The translations under genes were made by a program, and so were the position numbers. This document shows positions 46,876-58,545 of a stretch of DNA of 64,000 nucleotides, in pieces (positions within the stretch are counted from its first letter, which is position 1; each line of letters begins with the position of its first letter). Below the pieces are notes generated by a model. That model did not search any database and was not told where the DNA came from. It saw only the letters and a list, made by a program, of their open reading frames with translations. Source of the stretch: Hyperoodon ampullatus (taxonomy: Eukaryota > Chordata > Mammalia > Artiodactyla > Ziphiidae); assembly GCA_949752795.1 (NCBI GenBank), contig OX457070.1, positions 39,643,185 through 39,707,184 of the forward strand, in the 5' to 3' direction.

Positions 46876-49060
46876 TAGTCAAGCTAGCATATTTTCATTT
46901 TTACCCATTTTCTCACTGACAAGCAGTGTGACCTCAAGTAAGTCATATAACCACTCTGTGTCATCTTTCCTGTGTATAAAATGATTCAGCCTCATCAGAG
47001 ATAGGAAGGTAAGAGGGGAGCATTTGGTAAGAGTGCAATCTGCCCTCAAAAATGCAGACAGTTCCCTGCATTTGGGAGAAGGAGGAAAGTTGGAGTAGAA
47101 GGGAAGAAAACCTAGAAACAAGTTGGTCCTACTCTGGGGTTGGGTCTCTGGGGGTACCGGAAGGGCAGGGGGACGAAATCCTGAGATAACTTTATTTTCC
47201 CAGAGCAAAGAAGACCTGTCCAGGGAGATAGCAAATCTATTGAATTTCCTCACCCCCAGCATTGCACAAACACCATGATTCTCCAGTGAAAGAGAGGGGC
47301 CCAGAAGAGGCCCTGGGAGACCCTGAATGCCTGCTAGGTAAGAATGAGGTGTGCCTCAGTGGTGAACTGCATGGACTGGTGATTGTGGCAGGATTGACAC
47401 ATGCTCAGTGGACAGATGCCCAACCAAGGGCAGATGCCGTGCCCGCTCCAGCCACCTCCATCACCTTGGTACTACTGAAGGCCCCAGAAATGAGGGACAA
47501 GTTCGGGGATTTGATGGGAGGAAGCTGAAATGACAGATTACATTTCTGCCTCCTGCGGATTGGGGGCTTGAAGTACAAGGAGAATAATTTATGTAAAATA
47601 GTTACATATTCTTATGCACCTGAATTTGTGAGTTGAACTCCAAACCTGCCACATAATCATTTTGATTAATTTCCTTTTGTCTCCCACCTCATTGACCATG
47701 CACTCTTTGTTCCCCTCATTCTTCACTCTTGTCTGATTCTCTGTCTCCATCTATCTTCTCCTGGTCTCTTCCTTTTGCTCTGCTCTCTTTCTCCAGCATT
47801 CTCCTCCAGACATCTACTTGGTACCCTGCACTGCCTTCCAGCCCACGGTATCCAGAGCAAGAGAAACTGAACCCTGAAATGGTCACACAGTCTGGTCTCT
47901 GCCTTCATCATGGGCCTTCCAAGCTCTGCTGCCTCAGTCATGTTTTCCAGTGTTTTATAACCTCTTGTTCTCACCTGCTCCCCAAGGGGCTTTTCTACAG
48001 TCTTTTTTTTTTTTTTTCCTTTTCTCTTAGGACTCCTCTGTGATTTTACTAATAACATTTCCACTGAGCAAAACAGCTTATAAAGAAAAAGGAAAGAAGG
48101 ACCTCTGTGCCTGTGAGATAATGGCCAAAATTCTTTGCCCAACTTTCAATACCTTCCCAGAATGGAAGATTCTATGCCATCCCTGCCCCCAGTAGTCTCT
48201 CTTAGAAGCCTTTCTTTCCATATGGACCTGGATCTTTAGCAAATTCATAGATCTCTTAGTCTTATCCAATTCGCTGCTTTTGCACAGTCCTTTCCCCTAC
48301 CTAAAGTGGCCTCTCTCCTCCTCTTCACCTGTGCTAATTTTATGTGTTAAGGAACAGCAGAAGACGTTCCTGAACACTTCCTGTCCACTCTAGCCCACAT
48401 CATCACCCCCCCTCACTCCAAAGCTTATATCCTTATATCCTGTATCCTTCTCCTGGACCCTATTCATGTACTGTCATATGAAGTCACCTATCTCTTTCCC
48501 ATATACATTTTCCCTCCTGAGTGAGATTATCAGATCTTCAAAGTTGGGAACTTATCTTTTATATTGATACTATTATTAGTAACAATGAAAACAGTGTTAC
48601 ATATGTAGCAGGTTCTTCCTTCAAGATGCATCAGATGACATTTATTGAATGAATCCATGGTATCAACTGAATATATGTTTTTTAATTGAATAATGAGATA
48701 TGGAAGAAACAAAGCAAGCATGTATTGGATAAGTGAACGCCTGAAATGAAGCCAGCAGAGTGCCCAGATGTTCTCACCCATGGGGACAGTTCCACAGTTC
48801 CAAGTCACAGTTGGATAATATTTACAAGGCTTAATACCATCCTTACTGACTTATCTCAAGTTTTCACTGATATCAGAAATAAATGTTTTTGTCATGGAGC
48901 CTAATTTAAAATTCTTGGCATATAGAAGCATTTTATTCATAAAGTGACTGCTTATAATTATTTGTTTTGTTTTAATATAATTTAACTCAAAGTTACCAGA
49001 TAGGGAACATTAGATTTTTCTGATGGCCCAGTAAAGCCAAAAGCATTTCAGAAACAAATC
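46876..49060. other. unique DNA with weak MIR and L2-like traces
   Basis: A short MIR-like block ('gcagtgtgacctcaagtaag' with 'ccactctgtgtcatc') lies at about 46920-46990. A weak L2-like stretch ('tgcttttgcacagtcctttc' to 'gacatttattgaatgaatcc') lies at about 48270-48655. No exon is recognised. The 88-codon frame at 47262-47528 has no known product. Confidence 0.4.
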
Positions 49061-49064
49061 CGAG

Positions 49065-49215
49065 CCAGAGGGCACTATTTTACAGATGAGGACACGGGGG
49101 TGCAGAGAGGCTAAATAATATGTCCCCCAAACACACAGCTAATTGGTGAAAAGATCTGGTCTAGAATACAGATCCCTTGAGTCCCCATACCGTATTCTCT
49201 TCTATATCCTGCTGC
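49065..49215 (-). repeat. MIR SINE fragment
   Basis: 'attttacagatgaggacacg', 'gtgcagagaggctaa', 'cacacagctaattggtgaa' and 'cccttgagtccccataccg' match MIR read tail-first, so it is on the minus strand. It lies just beside the retrocopy at 49267. Confidence 0.75.
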
Positions 49216-49424
49216 CTCTATCAGTGAAAGAATGAAAGGACATTCTGCAATATACACAACCCCCCATTTTTTTTTTTTGTAGAGCAGTACCTCACGGTTT
49301 AATTGATCTATGTATTTATTAGCTAATATTAATGCAGCAGAGGGGACAAAAAGCTCACAAACAGTCCACACATTTCACAAGACACATTGCAGGAAAAAAG
49401 TGACTAAGAAGGACCAATAGTATC

Positions 49425-50186
<762 letters not shown>

Positions 50187-50350
50187 TCAGGATCCTTAAG
50201 ACCTAAGGGAAGGCTACAGATCGAGGTATGACGCAGGTTCTCCTACAAACAATGCAAGCTGGGGCGGAAGCTTCGAATAGTAGATAGAGCCTGTTTTTTT
50301 TCTTTGTTTTTCTCTCTTGGAATCTGCTACCTGGGTGTTCCAATACTGCT

Positions 50351-50572
50351 TTAACCACCTCTTGGTGTCTCAGCTAAGAATGCCTGTCTCAGTTCCACCT
50401 GGAAATCCACCACAGGTACTTGCTGCTGCTGCTGCTGAGATCGCCTTGGGTACAGGTGACACTCCTGGTTGTTCAGTGAGGCTGTTCTTCTCCATTTGAC
50501 TTGGACTTCTACCTCTGGTACGTGCTGTTCTGTGGTCCATCTCAGGTGTAAATGGTCCCTGGCCCGCTCCAT
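50351..50572 (-). CDS. SNURF-like open frame within the retrocopy
   Basis: This is a 73-codon intact frame from ATG 50572 to TAA 50351. It matches SNURF, the small Arg-rich nuclear protein encoded upstream of SNRPN on the same mRNA: EQHVPEVEVQVKWRRTASL, LYPRRSQQQQQQ and FLAETPRGG. The human protein has 71 residues by memory; the extra two come from a Gln run of six, CAG-rich here. Several Arg positions are changed (RDHLHLRW and VKWRR), in the manner of CpG decay, including within the basic cluster. The start context GCGTGATGG has G at +4. Being open over only 73 codons is compatible with neutral chance. No promoter is evident, so expression is doubtful. Confidence 0.55.
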   Translation of the reverse strand: MERARDHLHLRWTTEQHVPEVEVQVKWRRTASLNNQECHLYPRRSQQQQQQVPVVDFQVELRQAFLAETPRGG

Positions 50573-50665
50573 CACGCCTCTGGCCGCTCTTCAGAGCACA
50601 ATGCTAGGCATCTCCGGTGGCCGCCCCACTCTACGCTGCCTTTGCTAAGGTGGCACCAACTAATA

Positions 50666-51436
50666 GGCTGGCTCTCCCCGCCAATTTTTTAAATGCTATA
50701 AAAGACTACAGCATAACCTATATCATGCTGTGTGTAGGAGAAGCATAATTCCCAGCACCCTAAGCAAATCCCTGTGGCAGCTCCTCTCAACACAGGCAGG
50801 ATTGAAATTGATGTAAACTTGTGATCCAGGACTAGGTGCACATGGGACAACCAAGCTGAGTTGAAGCCAGTGCCAAGACTTCAACCCTGAAGGTGCAGGA
50901 ATGGCCAAGTTGAAATCAACCACTTCCACCCTCACATTTGCTTTGTCTTTGAAGATCCTCAAGTAGCCATCCCTCCTTAGTCAAGTCCCTCATCTGACTT
51001 TAAACTTGTCTCAGCTATGTTAAAAGGAGGCCCAATGGCCTAGTCCTCCAATGTCACATATGTACCTATTATCAGTGGCCTGCTGATGACAAGGACTTAA
51101 TCCACTAACACAGGTAGGTGATACAGAAAAACAACAACAACAAAGCAAACTTGGCTAATTAACCAAAAGATTGGATTTCATAGCCGTTTGTTGTTAGCTA
51201 ACCATGTGGATTTGATTCAGTCTACACATGTGTATCAAAAGGGGGCTGGAATAGAAAAATGTTTTTCATACAGTGTTCCCAGGAACACTGGGGTCTCCCA
51301 GAGGGACTGCTATGGTTTTATCAGCTGAATTATCAGGTTAGGCATCCACATCTCCCCAACCTGACTTCAATCAGAGCTGTTCTATTTTAATCTACATTAG
51401 TATCCTGCTTATGCTTAATCAAAAAACAATCCTGTT
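50666..51436. other. unique DNA, no gene seen
   Basis: This lies between the retrocopy and an older SINE. A short (ACA)n-like patch is near 51130-51142. No exon is recognised. Confidence 0.45.
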
Positions 51437-51590
51437 GGAATTCCCTGGCGGTCCAGTAGTTAGGACTCCACACTTTCACTGCCGAGGGCGCGGCTTCAAT
51501 CCCTGGTCGAGGGACTAGGATCCTGCAAGCTGAGCAGCGTGGCCAAATTAAAAAACAAAACAAAACAAAACAAAGCGACCCCCCCCCACA
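51437..51590 (+). mobile_element. CHR-1-like SINE, older subtype
   Basis: The head GGAATTCCCTGGCGGTCCAG then 'tagttaggactccacac' and 'tcactgccgagggcgcggct' are followed by a B-box-like region TCAATCCCTGG and 'gatcctgcaagctgagcag'. This lacks the GTCCGGAGCCTGTGCTCCGC module of the other seven copies. It is the simpler tRNA-derived form that I associate with CHR-1. The tail is an AAAAC repeat (51552-51575) followed by a C-run. A weak ATCCTG repeat on both sides may be the duplicated target. Confidence 0.88.
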
Positions 51591-51918
51591 AACAGAATCC
51601 TGCTTTAAAAACAATAGTAATAAAAACAAAATTGCATTGCAAATCCACATGTTCTCCAATCTATGAGATATCTGGGGGCAGGCTAGGCCTCACAGAGCCT
51701 TTCCGATCATACCAGGTAGGTCTGAGCCTGCCTGGGGTCAGTCTGTATTGGTGAAAGTGCCCACCACAGAAACTGAAAGAAACCCTCTTCCCCTTGAGGG
51801 CCCTCTAGGCCATAAGTTACTGAGGATTCTAATTCATCCAAAGGTTACAGATGAAATAAATTCCTTTTCTCTATTGCTTAGAGATATCGTGAAAAAGCTC
51901 TGGGGTCTTAACAAGTGT

Positions 51919-51948
51919 AATTCAATTCAATTCAATTCAATTATATTC
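51919..51948. repeat. (AATTC)n pentanucleotide repeat
   Basis: Five to six copies of ATTCA in perfect phase. Confidence 0.95.
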
Positions 51949-54900
51949 CATCCATTAACTTAGTACTGTTACGTGTTGAGGCAGAGATTTGACATTTTGT
52001 TGTTGTTGTTTATTTTTGTTACTGTTTTTTCCCAAACTTACCCCAGAAACTGTAGCTTCTACATCTCCCTATGTAAGAAAACCTAGGGACTGATGTCCTT
52101 TTTCTTTTGCATATTTCCATTAAATTATTCCAATCTTTATTTAACACCAACTGAGCATCCCTTACCAAACTAGGTGCAAGGAGAAAAAAGTTTAAAAGAT
52201 ACCATCCTTGTATTGAAGGATTTAGTGCGTATCTGAGAGAAGAAACTTCCACACACAACACCAGCAGGTAACAAAGGAAGAGTGTTAGATTAGCTACAAA
52301 CACCTGCCACAGGTAAATGCTAAATTTGCTTGGTAGTTTGCAAAGGGTGAGATTGGGGCAAGCTGAAGTTTTCAGAGGTTTGTTACCGTTTGTTGAAGGG
52401 CTAAAAGTCTTTGTACACAAGCGGAGAAACACCCCTTATGGGAAAGGGGAGAAGTTAGAAGACAAGCCCCAGGGGGCACTAAGAGGACCAGCTGCTTTGG
52501 AGCGAGAGCCACCTACGTCAGGGAGCCCGGTACCCAGCCTCCGCCTTGGTGGAGGTTGCTGGTCAAATAACTTATCTGCTCTGGATCACAACCCAGCATC
52601 TTCCAATGGAAATCAGCTCCTGGTCTCCTACATATCTCGAAGACGCATCTCCCTTTAAATGTGTTTAATGCTTGCCACATGTTTAGTCCTCACTACCTGA
52701 GAGAGAGGCTCACGTTATTATTACCATAACCATCGTTTACCACCTGCCTGCCTCACTTGAACCCGTTACTCATGCCATCCCTCTCCCAGGAGGAGCCTTT
52801 GTCATCTCCCAGCGTTCAGGTATCTGCTCTTTGGAAGATGAATTGACTAGAGGTTAAATTTTAAAGTGACCACTTCCAAATGCTTGGGGGAACATAAAAG
52901 GGATAATGGTATTAGGTTTGGATTCCTCAGTAAATATGCTTATTTTTCAGGAGTAGAGGGTGCCTGAGGGTCGGTCAGTGCCTTCTCAAAGGCAGTAAGA
53001 AACAGCCAGCTGAGTGACTTAGGGAACACAAGTGCCAAATTCTCATCCAGGGTAGGGGGTCTTCCCACATGTGAACAATCTTCCACATTTTCCTATGTCT
53101 CCCATGATCTCTTTTTCCTAAGCTAGCCATGATAATCTGGGAATAAATTCACATTTTCTAAGGTAGAAATACTGCCAAGCTTGTTAATCTCATGCAGATG
53201 TGATGTTACTTTTACTATGTTGTAATATGGCTTCTTAAAAAACAAGTTGGAAGGAGGTGGGGGTAGAAAAGCCCACCAAAAAAACCCAACAAATATTCGC
53301 CAACCCATATGGTCAGTAATTGCTGTTTAATAGTCCTCCTATTACAAACCTAAGAGGCAGCAGTCTGAATTACCAGTAGAGTATTAATAAACAGGAATGA
53401 GTTAATAGAGCATAAAGACCTTCTCGTGGAACAGTGGGGGAGTTGAATATTCTTTTCTTCAGTCAGCTGTAAGTAATTACTGCATGGTGTGCGTCTGACT
53501 ATTACCATAACAGAGCAATTGGACGTGAAGAATGGATAATAGTACGGACATGGAGGTATTTTTAGAACATCAGCAGTGAAGCAGGTAACTGGCCTACTCC
53601 AGTAGAACCTTTAAATAAGTTTAGAAGACTTTTTTCCCCCTCTCCTTATGACATTTAGCCAGGATAGAATTTTAAAAAGATCAATCTAATAAATTATTTA
53701 AGATAACTTTACAAAGAAGATGCCTGTGATATGTAAATCAGAAGGCAAGAAGGGAGGAAGGAAAAGTCTAAAAAGCCCTGGTGGACGGGAGGCATCTAGC
53801 CGACGTTACTGTAACTACATAATCACAGGTTCCTTCCTGCTCCTCTGAGACTACAGCCCGGATGCGAATCTGCTTGACTGGCTCCCACTGGCTGTTCAGG
53901 TGAAAGTGAAAATATTCAAATCAGAGCTGTAACTATGATTGCTGGAGTTGTGGGTTTTCTAAAATTGAGTTAGTCATCCTTGGTGATTTAATGATGCATA
54001 TCATTTATTTTAAAATATTATTACAGGGCATTGACTGAGCAGCGGCACCTTTTTTCCGGGAACTGGCCATTATTCAAGGCGGCGGGGGATATCAGGGGCT
54101 GGGGCGGGCTGAGAGGCTGTCTAGCGGCACAACATATGTTCTCAGATGCAAACAGCTTGAGACTTTGATTCAGAAAGGGGTAATTTTGCAAATGCACACA
54201 AATATCATTTAAGGGATATTTTGAAAAAAATTTTTTTTCAGGGTATAGGTCCTTCCTCCTGCCTTCCGGCTGCATGGGCCGATGCTGATTTTTCACTTTG
54301 CGGGTTGGTTAAGCATCATGGAGTGTTTTGGTTCTCAATCAAGAATGTTCTTCCCAAGTGGTTCCAAAGTCCTGCGCTTGAAAATAAACGCGTGTCCTCT
54401 TTGTCTCCTAGCAGCATGTGTCCCAGCGTACAACAGCAGCTCAGGACAGAGCGAGGCAATGCCTTTGATTGAACAGTCCTATAGGTTTTAACCTGCCACT
54501 CGCATGGGCGGGAAGATTCCTTCAGTCTGCTGGCTTCTTTGGGCAGTGCTGCCGGCTGAAGTCCAACAGGGGTGGTTAGGAGCCAGGACCCAAGTCCTCC
54601 TCCTGGCAGGATTCCTGTCCTACCTTGTGGCACAGGAGCTGAACTGAGCATGAGCTGCCTCAGTGCTAATGACCCCCGGGTCCCACCTGCAAAGAAGAGG
54701 TGCAGCCATTGGGACAGGTGGCCATGCTTAACGGATCTCAGCCCACTGCTTTGAAGTCCTCTGACAAACAAACTTGTGTGAAATAAACACTGTCGCATTT
54801 ATTTCTCCTGAAAAACCACATGATTGTGTCTGAGCTCCACCAGCCAGCATACTCTGATTCATCTAGACGCAGTCCCTTTCTTGATAAAAGATGCTGCGGC

Positions 54901-55955
54901 GCGAAGTTACAGCTGGGGATTTCACCTGTTTCGCTGGTCGTTCTTAACAGAAGTCAAGGGCACACCTGTAGAGGTGTTGTTGTGACCCAGGGAGCGCAGC
55001 CGCTTCTCCGTGTGGCTGGGTTTGATTTAGTTTTTTTCCCCAAGTGTTTGAAAGGAGAATAGCTTTCTTTTCCTTAAGTCTATACAAAGATAAGGGGAAA
55101 AGAAAATCTGGCTAATTAAAGGCCAATTTTTTTAATCAAATTTTTCACATAGGACCAAGATTAATGGTCATTTCTAGGAAGTCCTCAAGATCTCATGATC
55201 AAGGGCAGTTCAGCGATCAGCACCTCTGTGTTTCTGACAGAGTGACATTTTAAGATACTTATAAGTGACTTTATATGTGAGCGTACTGTTTGTGGTCATG
55301 AGTGTGCCCCACTTGAACTTATATCACACCCCAATGAATCATGAACTTCCCAAAGGCATGGGCTGCACCTTTGGGGTTATACCAAGGGTTGCGTCGTATC
55401 CCAAGGACCAGCACAAAGACTTCCCAGGAAAGGATATCATCAACAAAGACGGCTGTCACTATTTTCGACCTACAAAACCCTCTGGGGAGCAAAAGAATAA
55501 GAAGTTTCTCCCAAGAGTGAGACTAAGGGGGAACAGAAGGCGCCAACTCCTTTATATCTCCAGTTATCTCTCAGAAGCCCAGGGGGAAAGAAATACCTGG
55601 AATTGTTAAGGAGCTAAGTAGTTTCGGAGGCCACCATTTTACCTCTTCAGTGTTTCAGCTGGGACCACCCTGGTCAAGAATTCTTAGTATTTTCAGGTGT
55701 TGCCTTTGAAACAACTTAGGCCAACACTCCAATAAGAACCAATGAAAAGGTAAATTATTTAGATTTGAGTATTCAGCTCAATCTGGATAAAACTTTCCAG
55801 ACTGGTTGACTTCAGCTGCCCTACTCATGGGTTATCATGAAAGCCAAGAGAACTCACAAAAAAACTTTTGCGAGTAAATAATCCTTTGGTAAATAATCCT
55901 TTGAGAATGTCCAGTTATATGATAATGCATATAACACTGATAATAACATAGGTCT
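51949..55955. other. unique DNA, no gene recognised
   Basis: About 4 kb without recognised repeats. The part 54020-55070 is GC-richer and has several medium frames on both strands, such as minus 54316-54798 (160 codons) and plus 54820-55062. A 114-codon frame lies at 55265-55609. None shows a known domain. The 15-base repeat TAAATAATCCTTTGG/TAAATAATCCTTTGA is at about 55875-55905. A host exon or non-coding RNA here cannot be excluded. Confidence 0.4.
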
Positions 55956-56205
55956 AAATAATCTCTGCCTACTTCATCAATTTCATCTCCTTACCACCCT
56001 TCCAAGGACTTACTTTTAGTTCCTCCATCGCTCTGAGCTTATCCCTGCTTCTGGGTCTTTGCACTGTCTGCTGCTTCTGCCTGGAAAGCATTCAGCCTCG
56101 GTTTAAATGTCATCTCCGAGAAACTACTCTTAATAGCTTTTCAGGCATCCTCTAAGTAAAGCTCTGCTTTATTTTCTTCACAGCATTTGTACTAGTTGAT
56201 ATTTT
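55956..56205 (+). repeat. LINE-2 fragment
   Basis: 'gggtctttgcactgtctgct', 'ttctgcctggaaagcattca', 'cggtttaaatgtcatctccg' and 'cacagcatttgtactagttg' follow the order of the L2 3' region on the plus strand. Confidence 0.78.
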
Positions 56206-56269
56206 TTTGTTTGTTTGTTTGCATGCGTGCTAGTTGAAATGTTCTCAATTCTTGACTCCCTCCCTGTTC

Positions 56270-56670
56270 CAATAACCATGCTAGGTGACATGTAACTGTG
56301 CATGTTATGTATGCTTAGCTATGTGACTTAAATTGGTTAACTAATGTTGGCAGGTGTGTTGAGAACAGAGCCTTTACATATGCTGTGTGTCTTGCTTGCA
56401 TCCTGGCGCTCCTGCCTTTCCCTATAAGGAAAATACGTCATAAATAAACACTTTTGAAGAAGAATGAAGAGACTCTGAGAACAAAACTGAACCTAGTCAG
56501 AGGCCTAGAACCAAGTCCCCCGATGACCTGAAGTAGTGCTGCTTCAATCATTAGCAAGAAAGTAAACACTTATTGTTTGAGCCTCTGAGATTTGGGTCAT
56601 GTCATAAGGCTTGTCATTCATCATTAACGTGCCAATTGCTAGTTGATATAAAAATTATACCAGAAATGGG
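56270..56670 (+). repeat. old dispersed repeat, unnamed family (copy A)
   Basis: 'atgtgacttaaattggttaa', 'gttggcaggtgtgttgagaa', 'cttgcttgcatcctggcgct', 'cctgcctttccctataagga' and 'cacttattgtttgagcctct', then GAGATTTGGG, resemble the repeat at 57990. The order recalls a mammalian LTR-like or MER-type element whose name I cannot give. Confidence 0.55.
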
Positions 56671-56837
56671 CTTCTGCTGTCAAAAAACTTTAAAATATGT
56701 ATCATTTGGTTTGGGATTTTGTGGTAAGTAGAGAGAAAACTATAAAAAACTGTAATAAGAAGCTGGAAAAACAACCATCCATATGCTGTAGTAACAAAAT
56801 ATTTGATAAAACTACTGACTACAATAACCTAGAAGGC

Positions 56838-56854
56838 AAAAAAAAAAAAAAAAA
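56838..56854 (+). repeat. A-run
   Basis: A run of 17 A follows 'gaaggc', with no recognisable retroelement in front and no duplicated flanks seen. Confidence 0.85.
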
Positions 56855-57989
56855 TGTACTAAGTGTACCTGTAGCATTGGGCTGGGAAGTTTTTGAGGCA
56901 GAATGTTCAGAACATGGGTTGGCTGCTATTATCTGCATTTGATAAGTTACTACAAGAAAGAGGTGAGCTTGGGAAAAAAACGGTTTGCAAGCAGGATTGA
57001 GGGGAATTGAGAGAACCTCGAGATTCTGGAAATTTTAAGTCTGAATCATTAAATCATTTCTCTCTATGTAAAGGTGTGGCCATCAGAACATTGCCGTAAA
57101 GTAAAGACAAAGTCAAGAAAGTGGTTTGTCACACCCTTTTTTAGGACCCCTGAAAAGATTAAGGAAACAATTTATGACTCACAGATGACTAACACGTGCA
57201 AAGTACCTGCACTTATATCTAGAAAGAAGCATATCTCCAAAACAACTGTGGGTAAGGCATTTGGCACATGTAGTTGACTGGAATCATACATAGTAAATCC
57301 ATAAAGTTTTTGAGAAAGCTGTACTGGAAAAATTTCCATCAGCCTGGATTTAAAAAGACTATGTTTGAGATATATAAAGATCTCTGGCTCCCAAAATCTT
57401 ACAGGTGGGAAGCAGGCTGAGAAATCAGCCCAGCTGCCCAAGAAGGGCATATTCCCTAGTACTCATCAGAAAAGCCAAAGTTGAGAAAGGAAGGCGTTCT
57501 GAGAGCAGAGTGAAGACCCACGTATAACAGTATCTCGGTGATAAACTCCCAGGTGCAGAACCAGGGCCTAACCAAAGTATATAACAGCCTCTTTGTAGGG
57601 GAACCTGGCAGAATTTCAAACTTGCTATAGACCAGAGACTTCTCTTTTTCTTTAGTTTTTTCCTTGTTGGATACAACTGTTTTAATTGGTTTATCCTGTC
57701 CCTATTCCAACATTGTATGTTAAATGTATCGGGGGTGGCTAACATGCAATTCAGCTCATAGATGTCCAGATCAAGAGCAGTTCCATCTATACCTGACACG
57801 AATCATTTGAACCTGATGCCATAACTGAGTGAGATTTTGTGGGTTTCTTGGGATGGCAATAAGTATGTCCCATATGCAGAAGGATCCTGAACAATTGTGA
57901 CCATGAGGGTAAATAGATTGAATTATTTTCAACTCTTTATTTGCTTCCTATTATAAAATTATACATTTACACTTTTTCCCATAAAATTT

Positions 57990-58380
57990 GCAGTTCCTCT
58001 CACCTATGAATGAAAAATACTTCTCTGGTCCATTCATGTTGGGCTTGGTATGTGAATTATCTTGGTTAATGAAATATTACTAAATGTGACTGAAGCAGAG
58101 TTTTAGACTTGCTGGCAAGCTCTGGCTTGTTCTCTTGCACTCCTGCCATTCCCCACGAGAAGAACATGCCCCAGGTAGCTGCTGGTCCAGGGAGAAACCA
58201 AATAGGCAAGGGGGAAAGATCTGATACCAGCTGACAGTTTTGAGTCAAGATAAGCTGAACCATGCTAAGGTCAGTCACCTTCCAGCTGACTCACAGAACT
58301 GCTAATAAAAAAATAATGTTTGGTACTTCAATTTAGAGATTTTAGAGTTGTTTGTTTCAAAGCATTACTGTAGGATAAAT
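57990..58380 (+). repeat. old dispersed repeat, unnamed family (copy B)
   Basis: This shares with 56270-56670 the blocks 'ttggttaatgaaatattact', 'aatgtgactgaagcagagtt', 'cttgttctcttgcactcctg', 'ccattccccacgagaagaac', then 'atgccccaggtagctgctgg' and a late GTTGTTTGTTTC. The relation is a family resemblance, not a recent duplication. Confidence 0.55.
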
Positions 58381-58545
58381 GCTGATCACATGTTTGTTTA
58401 TTATCTGCCCTCATGGAAATGTAAGCTCTATGAAAACAGAAACTTTTTCTATCTTGTTCACATATGTATTTCAGTGGACAGAAACATTCTAGGCACATAC
58501 ACATTGCACAATACATATTTTTAACTGAATAAATTAAAAACATAT
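58381..58545 (+). repeat. LINE-2 3' tail
   Basis: 'tatctgccctcatggaaatg', 'taagctctatgaaaacagaa', 'cttgttcacatatgtatttc' and 'aggcacatacacattgc' follow the last part of L2 on the plus strand. Confidence 0.72.

Noticed and set aside
46645..46882. Frames of Lys/Glu/Gly (plus) and Pro/Ser/Leu (minus)
   Set aside because: They are translations of the purine tract.
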